NCBI GenBank assembly: GCA_043742865.1 | Contig: JAYTXR010000025.1 | Span: forward strand, 1 to 22,152 | Source: PALSA-911 sp043742865 | Lineage (GTDB): Bacteria; Pseudomonadota; Alphaproteobacteria; Acetobacterales; Acetobacteraceae | Direction of reading: 5' to 3' | DNA: 22,152 nt | Shown here: positions 15,289-22,152 of the stretch, in pieces | Layout: each line of letters opens with the position of its first letter | Numbering within the stretch: the stretch's first letter is position 1 | Position numbers and translations under genes: made by a program | Notes under the pieces: model-generated | The model's input: the letters and a program-made list of their open reading frames with translations, nothing else | What the model was told of the DNA's origin: nothing | Databases searched by the model: none

Positions 15289-16473
15289 ATGGCGGAATTA
15301 GAGGATTTTCGCGCCGATGCCAAAGACTGGCTGGAGGCGAACTGCCCGGCGTTGATGCGCACGCCGATGCCCGACGATGAGATGGTCTGGGGCGGCCTGC
15401 GCGAAGTGTTCCGCCATCCGGACCAGAAACTCTGGCTGGACCGGATGGCGGAACAGGGTTGGACCGCGCCGACCTGGCCGAAACGATATGGCGGGGGCGG
15501 ACTGAGCGAGATGCAGGCCGCGGTGCTGGACGAGGAGATGCGCGCGCTGGGCTGCCGGCCGCCATTGCGCGGCATGGGACTGACCATGCTCGGGCCGGTG
15601 CTGCTGGAATACGGCACCGAGGCGCAACGCCAGGAGCATCTGCCGAACATCACCCAGGGCAAAATCCGCTGGTGCCAGGGGTACAGCGAACCCGGTGCAG
15701 GTTCCGATCTGGCCGGCTTGCAGACCCGGGCGGTGCTGCAGGGGGAGCATTATCTGGTCAACGGCCACAAGATCTGGACCAGCAACGCGCATCACGCGGA
15801 TTGGATCTTTTGTCTGGTCCGCACCGATCCGACAGTGCGCAAGCATGACGGCATCTCGTTCCTGCTGATCGACATGGCTGATCCCGGCGTGCGGGCGCGG
15901 CCGATCCTGCTGATTTCCGGCGCCTCGGTATTTTGCGAAACTTTTTTGGAAAACGTCCAGGTCCCGGCGGGCAATCTGGTCGGTGAAGTCAACAAGGGCT
16001 GGACCATCGCCAAGCGCCTGCTGGAGCACGAGCGCAAATCCATCGGCGGCATTGGCGAACGCGCGAGACGCGAGCGCCCGCCGGCCGAGATCGCCAAACA
16101 GCATGTCGGCGAGATTGACGGACGCATCGCCGACCCATCCTTGCGCGACTCCATCGTGCGCTACAACATGGATAACCAGGCCTTCCAGCTGACCCGTCGC
16201 CGCGCGCTGGAGGAGGCCGAGGCCGGCCAGCCGCCGGGTCCGCTTTCGGCGATGTTTAAATACTACGGCACCGAACTGAACAAGCGCCGCTACGAGCTGA
16301 TGGTCGGCAGCGCTGGCACCGGCGGGCTGGGCTGGGAAGGGGAGGAATTCGACGAAGGCGAATTGCGCGCGACCCGAGACTGGCTGCGCGCCAAGGCCAA
16401 CAGCATCGAGGGCGGCACCTCGGAGGTGCAGCTGAACATCATCGCCAAGCGCGTGCTTGGCCTGCCCGATTAA
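15289..16473 (+). CDS. Acyl-CoA dehydrogenase-like subunit carrying the catalytic Glu
   Basis: This 394-residue protein has the acyl-CoA dehydrogenase fold: an N-terminal helical domain, a middle beta domain (QGYSEPGAGSDLAGLQT, then VNGHKIWTSNAHHADW) and a C-terminal helical domain. The catalytic base is likely Glu374 in IEGGTSEVQ, the position of Glu376 in the medium-chain enzyme. It lacks two FAD-binding motifs of homotetrameric enzymes, RQFG and QxHGGxG; the matching places read GERARRE and GSAGTGGLG. The next gene has exactly those motifs but lacks the EGT motif, so the two should form one heteromeric enzyme. The start at 15289 has a CGGGAGAA site. It is 18 bases upstream of its partner. 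Confidence 0.92.
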   Translation: MAELEDFRADAKDWLEANCPALMRTPMPDDEMVWGGLREVFRHPDQKLWLDRMAEQGWTAPTWPKRYGGGGLSEMQAAVLDEEMRALGCRPPLRGMGLTMLGPVLLEYGTEAQRQEHLPNITQGKIRWCQGYSEPGAGSDLAGLQTRAVLQGEHYLVNGHKIWTSNAHHADWIFCLVRTDPTVRKHDGISFLLIDMADPGVRARPILLISGASVFCETFLENVQVPAGNLVGEVNKGWTIAKRLLEHERKSIGGIGERARRERPPAEIAKQHVGEIDGRIADPSLRDSIVRYNMDNQAFQLTRRRALEEAEAGQPPGPLSAMFKYYGTELNKRRYELMVGSAGTGGLGWEGEEFDEGELRATRDWLRAKANSIEGGTSEVQLNIIAKRVLGLPD

Positions 16474-16491
16474 ACCTAGGAACGATACGCA

Positions 16492-17631
16492 ATGGCTCTG
16501 GTGCTGTCTTCCGACGCGCGAATGGTGCGCGACACCGCGATGGAGTTCTTTCCGGAAAGATCGCCGGTGACCGCGTTGCGAAAATTGCGCGACACCGCCG
16601 ACCCCGATGGTTTCTCGCGAAAACTGTGGCTGGAGATGGCGGAGCTGGGCTGGGCCGGATTTCTGGTGGCGGAGGAATATGGCGGCACCGGCTTTGGCCT
16701 GACCGGCCTGGCGCAGGTGCTGGAGGCGTCTGGCCGCACCTTGACCGCCAGCCCGTTGATTGCCACGGCGCTGGTGGGGGCCAGCGTGCTCGATCTCGCG
16801 GGATCCGCCGAGCAGAAGGCCGAGCATTTGCCTGGATTGGTGGCGGGGGAGACGCTGTTCGCGCTGGCCCTGGAAGAACTCCCGCATCACGCGCCCAACC
16901 GGATCGCCACCACCGCCACCGGCTCGCGCACAGGTTTCGTGCTCAACGGGGAAAAGACCTTCGTGCTGGACGGGCATGTGGCCGACACGCTGATTGTCGT
17001 TGCCCGTACCGCCGGCAAACGCGCGGAGCGTGCGGGCATCACGCTGTTCCTGGTCCCCGCGGACGCGCCGGGCGTCACCCGCCGGCGCAACCTCATGCTC
17101 GATAGCCGCAATGCCGCCTCCATCAAGTTCCATAACGTGGCGCTGCCTGCGGAGGCGGTGCTTGGCCCGATCGATGGCGGCGCGGAGGTGCTGGAGGCGG
17201 TGCTGGACCGCGCTTGCGCCGGGCTGGCCGCGGAGATGCTCGGCAGTGCGGCCGAAGCGTTCGATCGCACCTTGCAATACCTGAAGGACCGCCGCCAGTT
17301 CGGCGTCGCCATCGGCAGCTTCCAGGCGCTGAAGCATCGCGCCGCGCAGATGTTCTGCGAGATTGAGGCGACCCGTTCCGCGGTGCTGGCCGCTTGCGCC
17401 GCGATCGACGAGCGCGCCAACGACGCGCCCTCCCTGGCCAGCCTGGCCAAGGCCCGCGCCAGCGACACGCTGCGGCTGTGCGGCGATGAGGGCATCCAGA
17501 TGCATGGCGGCATCGGCATGACCGACGAACACGAGATCGGCTTTTTCCTGAAACGCGCCCGCGTGGCGGAGGCGACCTTCGGCAACGCCGCCTTCCATCG
17601 GGACCGCTACGCCAGCCTGATGGGCTACTGA
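16492..17631 (+). CDS. Acyl-CoA dehydrogenase-like subunit carrying the FAD-binding motifs
   Basis: This is a 379-residue partner of the preceding gene. It has the acyl-CoA dehydrogenase fold with an early AEEYGGTGFGLTGLA segment. The FAD motif DRRQFGVAIGSFQALKH is at about residues 264-280, and IQMHGGIGMTDEHEIGFFLKRA near 339-360. At its C-terminus the EGT catalytic motif is replaced by EATFGNAAFHRDR, so it has no obvious catalytic base. The middle domain also lacks the usual TEPxxGSD motif (LEELPHHAPNR instead). Known alpha2beta2 enzymes of this design, such as ChsE1-ChsE2 of mycobacterial steroid side-chain degradation, act on bulky CoA esters; a bulky substrate here is therefore an inference. 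The TauD gene follows after 15 bases. Confidence 0.92.
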   Translation: MALVLSSDARMVRDTAMEFFPERSPVTALRKLRDTADPDGFSRKLWLEMAELGWAGFLVAEEYGGTGFGLTGLAQVLEASGRTLTASPLIATALVGASVLDLAGSAEQKAEHLPGLVAGETLFALALEELPHHAPNRIATTATGSRTGFVLNGEKTFVLDGHVADTLIVVARTAGKRAERAGITLFLVPADAPGVTRRRNLMLDSRNAASIKFHNVALPAEAVLGPIDGGAEVLEAVLDRACAGLAAEMLGSAAEAFDRTLQYLKDRRQFGVAIGSFQALKHRAAQMFCEIEATRSAVLAACAAIDERANDAPSLASLAKARASDTLRLCGDEGIQMHGGIGMTDEHEIGFFLKRARVAEATFGNAAFHRDRYASLMGY

Positions 17632-17646
17632 AAAGGGAGCACGACC

Positions 17647-18528
17647 ATGAGCGGATTGCGCGGCAACCAGGGACCCAGATATCGCCATGTCACCGAAGAC
17701 TCCGCTGCGTACGAAACCATATCGGTGGACAAGCTGACGCCGATCATCGGTGCCGAGATCACCGGCGTCGATCTGTCGCAACCTTTGTCCAACCGCACGC
17801 AGGATGAAATCCACCGCGCGCTGGCCGAGAACTCGGTAATTTTCCTTCGCAACCAGCACCTCACGCCCCAGCAGCATCTGGCGTTCGGCCGGCTGTTCGG
17901 CGAACTTCACATCCACCCGGCCGCACCGCATGAAGACGGCGAGCCGGCGCTGATGAAGATCCATGCCGACAAGGATAGCCCGCGCGCCAATGGCGAAGGC
18001 TGGCACTCGGATGTTTCCTGCGACACCGAGCCGCCGATGGGCAGCATCCTGTATCTGCGGCAAACCCCGCCGAAGGGCGGCGACACGCTGTTCGCCAGCA
18101 TGTATGCGGCCTATGAGGCGCTGTCGGACCGGATGAAAGCGTATCTGGACGGGCTGACCGCGTTCCATGACGGCGCCGACGTGTATCGCGGCCTGTATGC
18201 GAATTTCGGCGTGGCGGACAAGCCTGACTACCCCAGCGCCGAGCACCCGGTGGTGCGCACCCATCCGGTGACCGGCAAGAAGGCGCTCTATGTCAACCGC
18301 GGCTTCACCCGGCGCATAATCGGCCTGCCGCGCGACGAGGGCGACGCGATCCTGGCCTATCTGTATCAGCACGCCGAGAACCCGCTGTTTCAGTGCCGCT
18401 TCCGCTGGACCGAGAACGCCATCGCCTTCTGGGACAATCGCTGCGTGCAGCACCGCGCCATGTGGGATTACTGGCCGCACACCCGCTCCGGCAACCGCGT
18501 CACCGTGCGAGGGGACCGGCCTATTTGA
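17647..18528 (+). CDS. TauD/TfdA family Fe(II)/2-oxoglutarate-dependent dioxygenase
   Basis: This is a 293-residue soluble double-stranded beta-helix oxygenase that couples 2-oxoglutarate decarboxylation to hydroxylation of a substrate. The iron triad is visible: His120-x-Asp122 (WHSD) and His269 (VQHRAMWDY). Arg284, 15 residues after the distal His as in TauD, probably binds 2-oxoglutarate. The N-terminal GAEITGVDLSQPL motif and the TPPKGGDTLFAS segment are typical of the family. TauD-like members act on taurine, aryloxyacetates, sulfate esters or carnitine precursors, and none of these is indicated. It is the last gene of the plus-strand operon, and its last 8 bases overlap the convergent SnoaL-like gene. 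Confidence 0.94.
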   Translation: MSGLRGNQGPRYRHVTEDSAAYETISVDKLTPIIGAEITGVDLSQPLSNRTQDEIHRALAENSVIFLRNQHLTPQQHLAFGRLFGELHIHPAAPHEDGEPALMKIHADKDSPRANGEGWHSDVSCDTEPPMGSILYLRQTPPKGGDTLFASMYAAYEALSDRMKAYLDGLTAFHDGADVYRGLYANFGVADKPDYPSAEHPVVRTHPVTGKKALYVNRGFTRRIIGLPRDEGDAILAYLYQHAENPLFQCRFRWTENAIAFWDNRCVQHRAMWDYWPHTRSGNRVTVRGDRPI

Positions 18529-18916
18529 TGAAACGGTCGATCTTGCGGATCTGGAACAGCCATCTGCCGTCGCGTTTGACCATCCGGTCGTCGTAGGCGC
18601 CGGCGGAGCTGACATGCGGGCCTTGCTCGCCGTTCTGCAGCATTTCCCAGTTGGACATCACCTGCGCGTCCTCCCCGGCCAGCTTGATGAGGATGTTGGC
18701 CATCATGTGGATCCGCCGCTGCCGCTGGGCGGGGGGGTCGCTGATGCGGTTCGCCTGGGCGGCGATCGCCTCCCGCCCGGTGGCCTTGCCGAACGCGGTG
18801 TCCCAAATGCCATCCTCGGTGAATAGCGCGGCCATGTCGGAAAATCGGTAATTATCCAGCGCGAAGCAGTATTCGGCCAGCACCTCGCGGATGGCGTCTT
18901 TTTCCTCGACCGACAT
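18521..18916 (-). CDS. SnoaL/NTF2-like small protein
   Basis: This 131-residue protein has the pattern of the SnoaL_4/NTF2-like cone fold: an N-terminal helix pair (EEKDAIREVLAEYCFALDN), the FSDMAALFTEDGIWD motif, a GREAIAAQ helix and a final beta strand WLFQIRKIDRF. Members include polyketide cyclases, dehydratases and ring-hydroxylating dioxygenase small subunits, as well as many without known activity. The start at 18916 (MSVEEKDA) has a GGGAGAG ribosome site; the longer frame to 19108 only shadows tlyA. It overlaps the dioxygenase gene tail-to-tail by 8 bases. It may belong functionally with the catabolic operon although it is on the other strand. Confidence 0.85.
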   Translation of the reverse strand: MSVEEKDAIREVLAEYCFALDNYRFSDMAALFTEDGIWDTAFGKATGREAIAAQANRISDPPAQRQRRIHMMANILIKLAGEDAQVMSNWEMLQNGEQGPHVSSAGAYDDRMVKRDGRWLFQIRKIDRFIK

Positions 18917-18950
18917 GCGTTGCTCTCCCGGTATTTGTTCAGCAACGATG

Positions 18951-19688
18951 CTAGCCCAACCGGGCCGCCAGGAGAAACTCCCGGTTCCCCTCCGGTCCGG
19001 TGATCGGACTTTCGGCAATTCCCAGCACAACCCAGCCCGGCAACCCCGCCCACCACTGGCGAACCCGTTCACACACTGCCGCATGCACCGCCGGATCGCG
19101 CACCACACCCTTGCGGCCCACCAGATCCCGCCCGGCCTCGAATTGCGGCTTGATCAATGCCACCGCCCAGGCGCCCGGCGCGCACAGCGCCAGGGGCGCC
19201 GGCAGCAAAGTCGCCAGGCCGATGAAGCTGGCATCGCAGACCAGCGCGCCGATCGGGTCGGCGATGGTTTCCGCGGTCAGATGGCGGGCATTGGTTTTCT
19301 CATGCACGACCACGCGCGGATCCGTGCGCAGCTTCCAGGCCAGCTGGCCATGCCCGACATCCACCGCATGCACGCGGGCCGCGCCATGCGTCAGCAGCAC
19401 ATCGGTGAACCCGCCGGTGGACGCGCCGATATCGAGGCAGATGCGACAATCCGGCGACAGGGCGAATTCCGCCAAGGCGTGTTGCAGCTTCAGCCCGCCG
19501 CGCGATACCCAAGGATGGTCCTGGCCGCGCACTTCCAGCTTCGCATCCTCAGCCAACGGGTCGCCGGCCTTCTCCACCCGGCGCTCGCCGCTGAAGATTT
19601 TCCCGGCCAGGATCAGCGCCTGGGCGCGGGACCGGCTTTCCACCAGACCGCGATCGACCAGCAACTGGTCCGCCCGCCGCTTCGCCAT
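18951..19688 (-). CDS. tlyA: TlyA family rRNA 2'-O-methyltransferase/hemolysin-like protein
   Basis: This 245-residue protein joins an N-terminal S4 RNA-binding domain (about residues 3-62, ADQLLVDRGLVESRSRAQ) to a FtsJ/RrmJ-like methyltransferase domain. The S-adenosylmethionine loop LDIGASTGGFTDVLL begins near residue 89, with CDASFIGL and the LIKPQFEAGR catalytic-Lys segment after it. Mycobacterial TlyA methylates ribose in 16S and 23S rRNA, and that role is assumed here by homology. In many alphaproteobacteria it follows xseB, ispA and dxs; here it follows xseB directly after 29 bases. Confidence 0.94.
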   Translation of the reverse strand: MAKRRADQLLVDRGLVESRSRAQALILAGKIFSGERRVEKAGDPLAEDAKLEVRGQDHPWVSRGGLKLQHALAEFALSPDCRICLDIGASTGGFTDVLLTHGAARVHAVDVGHGQLAWKLRTDPRVVVHEKTNARHLTAETIADPIGALVCDASFIGLATLLPAPLALCAPGAWAVALIKPQFEAGRDLVGRKGVVRDPAVHAAVCERVRQWWAGLPGWVVLGIAESPITGPEGNREFLLAARLG

Positions 19689-19717
19689 CTAGGTCCGGCC
19701 CCGGTGCCGGCTGGCGT

Positions 19718-19984
19718 TCAGACGGTGTTTCGGGTCGACAGCGAGCCATCCTCGTGTTCGACGATCGCCGAAACCCGGGCCTCCGCCTGCGCCAGCTTGG
19801 CCTCGCAATGCCGGCGCAGAACAGCCCCCCGCTCATAGGCGCCGATGGCGTCCTCCAGCTTCTGTTGCCCGCCCTCCAATCCGCGCACGATCCCATCCAG
19901 TTCCGCCAGCGCGTCCTCGAACGACAGCGACGCCACGTCCGTTGCCTTGGCGGGCGCCTTGGAGGGCCGATTGACGTCCGACAT
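19718..19984 (-). CDS. xseB: Exodeoxyribonuclease VII small subunit
   Basis: This 88-residue protein is the small subunit of exonuclease VII, which with XseA degrades single-stranded DNA in both directions. After a Lys/Pro/Ala-rich leader, the family core SFEDALAELDGIVRGLEGG and the helix LEDAIGAYERGAVLRRHCEAKLAQAE are visible. I chose the ATG at 19984 (MSDVNRPSKAP), with a GGGAAA site upstream; the frame further 5' is unlike any family member. tlyA follows in the same direction. xseA is not in this window. Confidence 0.93.
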   Translation of the reverse strand: MSDVNRPSKAPAKATDVASLSFEDALAELDGIVRGLEGGQQKLEDAIGAYERGAVLRRHCEAKLAQAEARVSAIVEHEDGSLSTRNTV

Positions 19985-20257
19985 GTCGATTTCCCGGTTC
20001 ACCAGAAGCCCAGTTGGTAGCCTGTTTCGCGCGCGAACGCCAAGTCCCGAGAGGTCCGGCCGGGTCAGCTTCTGGGCGGGGGCCGGGATCTCGGTTCGGT
20101 CGCAGGTTGCGTTCCATGGGGATGGATCGCGTGATTTGGGTTTAATCCAAATTTCCGTCTTAAACTTGCAGCGATTTCCCCCGACCGGGACCTGTTGCCG
20201 CGTTCGCCGGCAGGCCTGCCCCTCGCCCCAAGCCGCATCCGCGGCTAAGATGGGTCC
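19985..20257. promoter_or_regulatory. Divergent intergenic region between xseB and thrC
   Basis: This 273-base gap is the longest in the window. It must hold promoters for the xseB-tlyA set (minus) and for thrC-M16 (plus). Most of it is GC-rich, apart from an AT-rich island at about 20130-20170 containing two nested inverted repeats (listed separately). No convincing open reading frame, tRNA or terminator was seen in it. Confidence 0.5.
20134..20165. promoter_or_regulatory. Nested inverted repeats in an AT-rich island upstream of thrC
   Basis: ATTTGG (20134-20139) pairs with CCAAAT (20147-20152). Overlapping it, GTTTAA (20140-20145) pairs with TTAAAC (20160-20165). The island stands out from GC-rich surroundings about 95 bases before the thrC ATG. 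It could hold a promoter or a repressor site; which one cannot be decided by eye. Confidence 0.35.
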
Positions 20258-21673
20258 ATGCGATACATCTCCACCCGTGGCGCGGCCTCCGCCGGCGCAA
20301 CCCTGGATTTTGCCGGTGTCCTGCTGGCCGGCCTGGCCGAGGATGGCGGGTTGTTCGTGCCGGAAAGCTGGCCGCATTTTGCCCTGGCCGACTGGCGGGC
20401 GCTGCGCGGCCTGCCCTATGCGGAGCTGGCTGCGCGGGTGATGCAGCCCTTTGTGGGGGAGGCGATCCCGTTCGCGACGTTGCAACGTCTCTGCAAGCAG
20501 GCCTACCAGGATTTCGGCCATCCGGCGGTGGTGCCGCTGGTGCAGCTGGAAACCGGGCTGTTTGTGCAGGAACTTTTCCATGGCCCGACCCTGGCGTTCA
20601 AGGATCTGGCGATGCAGCTGCTCGGGCCGCTGTTCGACCATGTGTTGAGCGAGCGCGACCAACGAATAACCATCGTCGGCGCCACCTCCGGCGATACCGG
20701 CTCGGCCGCCATCGAGGCGTTCGCCGATCGCGCCCGGATCGATATCGTGATCCTGCATCCGCATGGCCGCACAAGCGAGGTGCAGCGCCGGCAGATGACC
20801 ACCGTTGCGGCAGCGAATGTGCGCAATATCGCCGTCGAGGGGAGTTTCGACGACTGCCAGGATCTGGTGAAGGCGATGTTCGCCGACGCCCCGTTTCGCC
20901 GCGAACAGCAGCTTTCAGCGGTCAATTCGATCAACTGGGCGCGGATCGCGGCGCAAATTCCGTATTACGTCGCCTCGGCGCTGGCGCTGGGCGGGCCGGA
21001 CCGGGAGGTGGCGTTTGCCGTGCCGACCGGGAATTTCGGCAATGTGCTGGCCGCCTGGGTGGCGCGGCGTATGGGCCTGCCGGTGGCGCGGCTGGTGGTC
21101 GGGTCCAACCGCAACGACATCCTGACCCGCTTCCTGGCAGCCAACGACATGAGCCTGCGCGCGGTGGAACCCAGCCTGTCGCCGAGCATGGATATCCAGA
21201 TCAGCTCCAATTTCGAGCGCCTGCTGTTCGAACTGCTGGACCGCGACCCCGCCGCCACGCGCGCCGCGATGGAGCATTTTCGGTCCGGCGGGCATATGCC
21301 GGTGCCGCTGGCCGCCTGGCACCGGGCGCGGACGCTGCTGCATGGCGTCGCGCTGGACGATCCCGGCACCGAGGCGGAAATCCGCCGCCTGCACGCCACC
21401 ACCGGCTATCTGGCCGATCCGCACACCGCCATCGGCATCGCCGCGGCCCGCGCCGCCCCGCCTTCCGGGCATGGCATTCCCATTATCGCCATGGCCACCG
21501 CGCACCCCGCGAAGTTCCCCGATGCCATGCAGCGCGCCACCGGCGCGCGCCCGCCATTGCCGGCACGGCTGGCGGACCTATATGACCGTCCCGAGAGTTT
21601 CACCGTCGCGCCCAACAACCTCGCCGCCATCCAGGCGCTGGTGCGCGCCTTCGCCAGGAAGAATGCCGCATGA
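20258..21673 (+). CDS. thrC: Threonine synthase (copy 2)
   Basis: This is a second complete threonine synthase in the window, 471 residues long. It has the N-terminal MRYISTRG, the PLP lysine K115 in LAFKD, the ATSGDTGSAA phosphate loop, FAVPTGNFGN, and the C-terminal DPHTAIGI and ATAHPAKFPDA motifs, so it should be active. The starting ATG is preceded only by a weak AAGATGGG site. The stop overlaps the next ATG (ATGA), coupling it to the M16 peptidase gene, the same neighbour as for copy 1. By eye it is about half identical to copy 1. The sequence style recalls Acetobacteraceae rather than Caulobacterales. Confidence 0.96.
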   Translation: MRYISTRGAASAGATLDFAGVLLAGLAEDGGLFVPESWPHFALADWRALRGLPYAELAARVMQPFVGEAIPFATLQRLCKQAYQDFGHPAVVPLVQLETGLFVQELFHGPTLAFKDLAMQLLGPLFDHVLSERDQRITIVGATSGDTGSAAIEAFADRARIDIVILHPHGRTSEVQRRQMTTVAAANVRNIAVEGSFDDCQDLVKAMFADAPFRREQQLSAVNSINWARIAAQIPYYVASALALGGPDREVAFAVPTGNFGNVLAAWVARRMGLPVARLVVGSNRNDILTRFLAANDMSLRAVEPSLSPSMDIQISSNFERLLFELLDRDPAATRAAMEHFRSGGHMPVPLAAWHRARTLLHGVALDDPGTEAEIRRLHATTGYLADPHTAIGIAAARAAPPSGHGIPIIAMATAHPAKFPDAMQRATGARPPLPARLADLYDRPESFTVAPNNLAAIQALVRAFARKNAA

Positions 21674-22152
21674 GCCCCCGAAGCATCACCAAGCCCGCCC
21701 CCCCCCAGGCCATACGCGAGGCTACCGGCGGGGCCATTCAGGTCACTCGCCTGGAATCCGGCCTGACCGTTGTCACCGAGCGGATGGACCGGGTCGAGAC
21801 CGTGTCGTTCGGCGCCTATGTCGGCACCGGCACCCGCCACGAGACCGAGGCCGAGAACGGCGTGTCGCATTTTCTGGAGCACATGGCGTTCAAGGGCACC
21901 GAGCGGCGCAGCGCGGCGGAGATAGCGGAGGAAATCGAGGCGGTCGGCGGGCATATCAACGCCTACACCGCGCGCGAGCAGACCGCCTATTACGTCAAGG
22001 TGCTGAAGGAGGACACCGCGCTGGGTGCGGATATCATCGGCGACATTATGACCCATTCCAGCTTCGATCCGGAGGAGCTTGAGCGGGAGCGCGGCGTCAT
22101 CCTGCAGGAGATCGGCCAGGCCAACGACACGCCCGACGACATCATCTTCGAC
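21670..22152 (+). CDS. M16 family zinc metallopeptidase, N-terminal part (cut by window edge)
   Basis: This is the first 161 codons of an M16 processing-peptidase-like protease, open to the window end. The zinc motif HFLEH is at residues 67-71 and the third ligand Glu is at residue 147 (LQEIGQ). A Pro/Ala-rich leader of about 20 residues precedes the domain and is partly encoded by a run of nine C (21698-21706). The ATG overlaps the thrC stop by four bases. The HINAYTAREQTAYYVKVL segment is the common alphaproteobacterial form of this protease, whereas the M16 gene at the left edge reads NINAATGYERTSFQVRAL, showing that the two belong to different subgroups. Confidence 0.93.
   Translation, partial: MSPRSITKPAPPQAIREATGGAIQVTRLESGLTVVTERMDRVETVSFGAYVGTGTRHETEAENGVSHFLEHMAFKGTERRSAAEIAEEIEAVGGHINAYTAREQTAYYVKVLKEDTALGADIIGDIMTHSSFDPEELERERGVILQEIGQANDTPDDIIFD

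Noticed and set aside
15298..18615. A 1105-codon open frame on the minus strand, antisense to both acyl-CoA dehydrogenase genes and the dioxygenase
   Set aside because: It runs opposite three well-supported genes, is rich in Arg, Gln, His and Ala as expected of a high-GC shadow frame, and shows no domain pattern.

Overview
The window is high-GC, densely packed bacterial DNA of alphaproteobacterial type. Nearly every base lies in a gene, and the longest stretch without one is about 270 bases (19985-20257). I saw no tRNA, rRNA, CRISPR array, insertion sequence or integrase. From memory of the protein families, the right end (xseB, tlyA, thrC, M16 peptidase) and most of the middle look like Acetobacteraceae/Rhodospirillales. 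The left 3.8 kb (cox3, DUF983, SURF1, thrC, M16 peptidase) looks more like Caulobacterales. These placements are recalled, not computed.

Layout. (1) 1-3791, minus strand: a tightly coupled set reading cox3 > DUF983 > SURF1 > thrC > M16 peptidase (cut by the window edge), i.e. cytochrome c oxidase assembly plus threonine synthase. (2) 3873-5855, minus: an SDR dehydrogenase and an MFS transporter, facing away from (3) 5983-6879, plus: an F420-type luciferase-like oxidoreductase. A perfect 9-bp-arm palindrome lies between (2) and (3). (4) 6895-8218, plus: an unrecognised lipoprotein followed by an unrecognised small helical protein. (5) 8235-9826, minus: a Nudix hydrolase and a sirtuin. (6) 9867-11440, minus: an SDR with a damaged catalytic tetrad and a four-helix DUF4239-like membrane protein. 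(7) 11557-18528, plus: a six-gene operon-like run of phosphotriesterase-like hydrolase, F420-type LLM oxidoreductase, GMC oxidoreductase, two complementary acyl-CoA dehydrogenase-like subunits and a TauD/TfdA dioxygenase. (8) 18521-19984, minus: xseB, tlyA and a SnoaL-like protein. (9) 20258-22152, plus: a second, diverged thrC followed by a second M16 peptidase (cut by the window edge).

How the genes may work together. Region 7, perhaps with regions 2, 3, 6 and the SnoaL-like gene, looks like an uncharacterised catabolic pathway. The enzymes would open an ester or lactone, oxidise with a flavin or F420 enzyme, oxidise an alcohol, dehydrogenate a CoA thioester through a two-subunit enzyme and hydroxylate with an Fe(II)/2-oxoglutarate enzyme. 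The substrate cannot be read from the sequence.

The most striking structural fact is that two clearly different thrC-M16 gene pairs sit at opposite ends in opposite orientation. Either one lineage carries an acquired second copy or the contig joins two organisms, and the join would most likely fall near 3792-3872 or in cox3. The most interesting biology is the region-7 operon, the lipoprotein/helical pair, the SDR lacking its catalytic Tyr and Asn, and the palindromic operator candidate.
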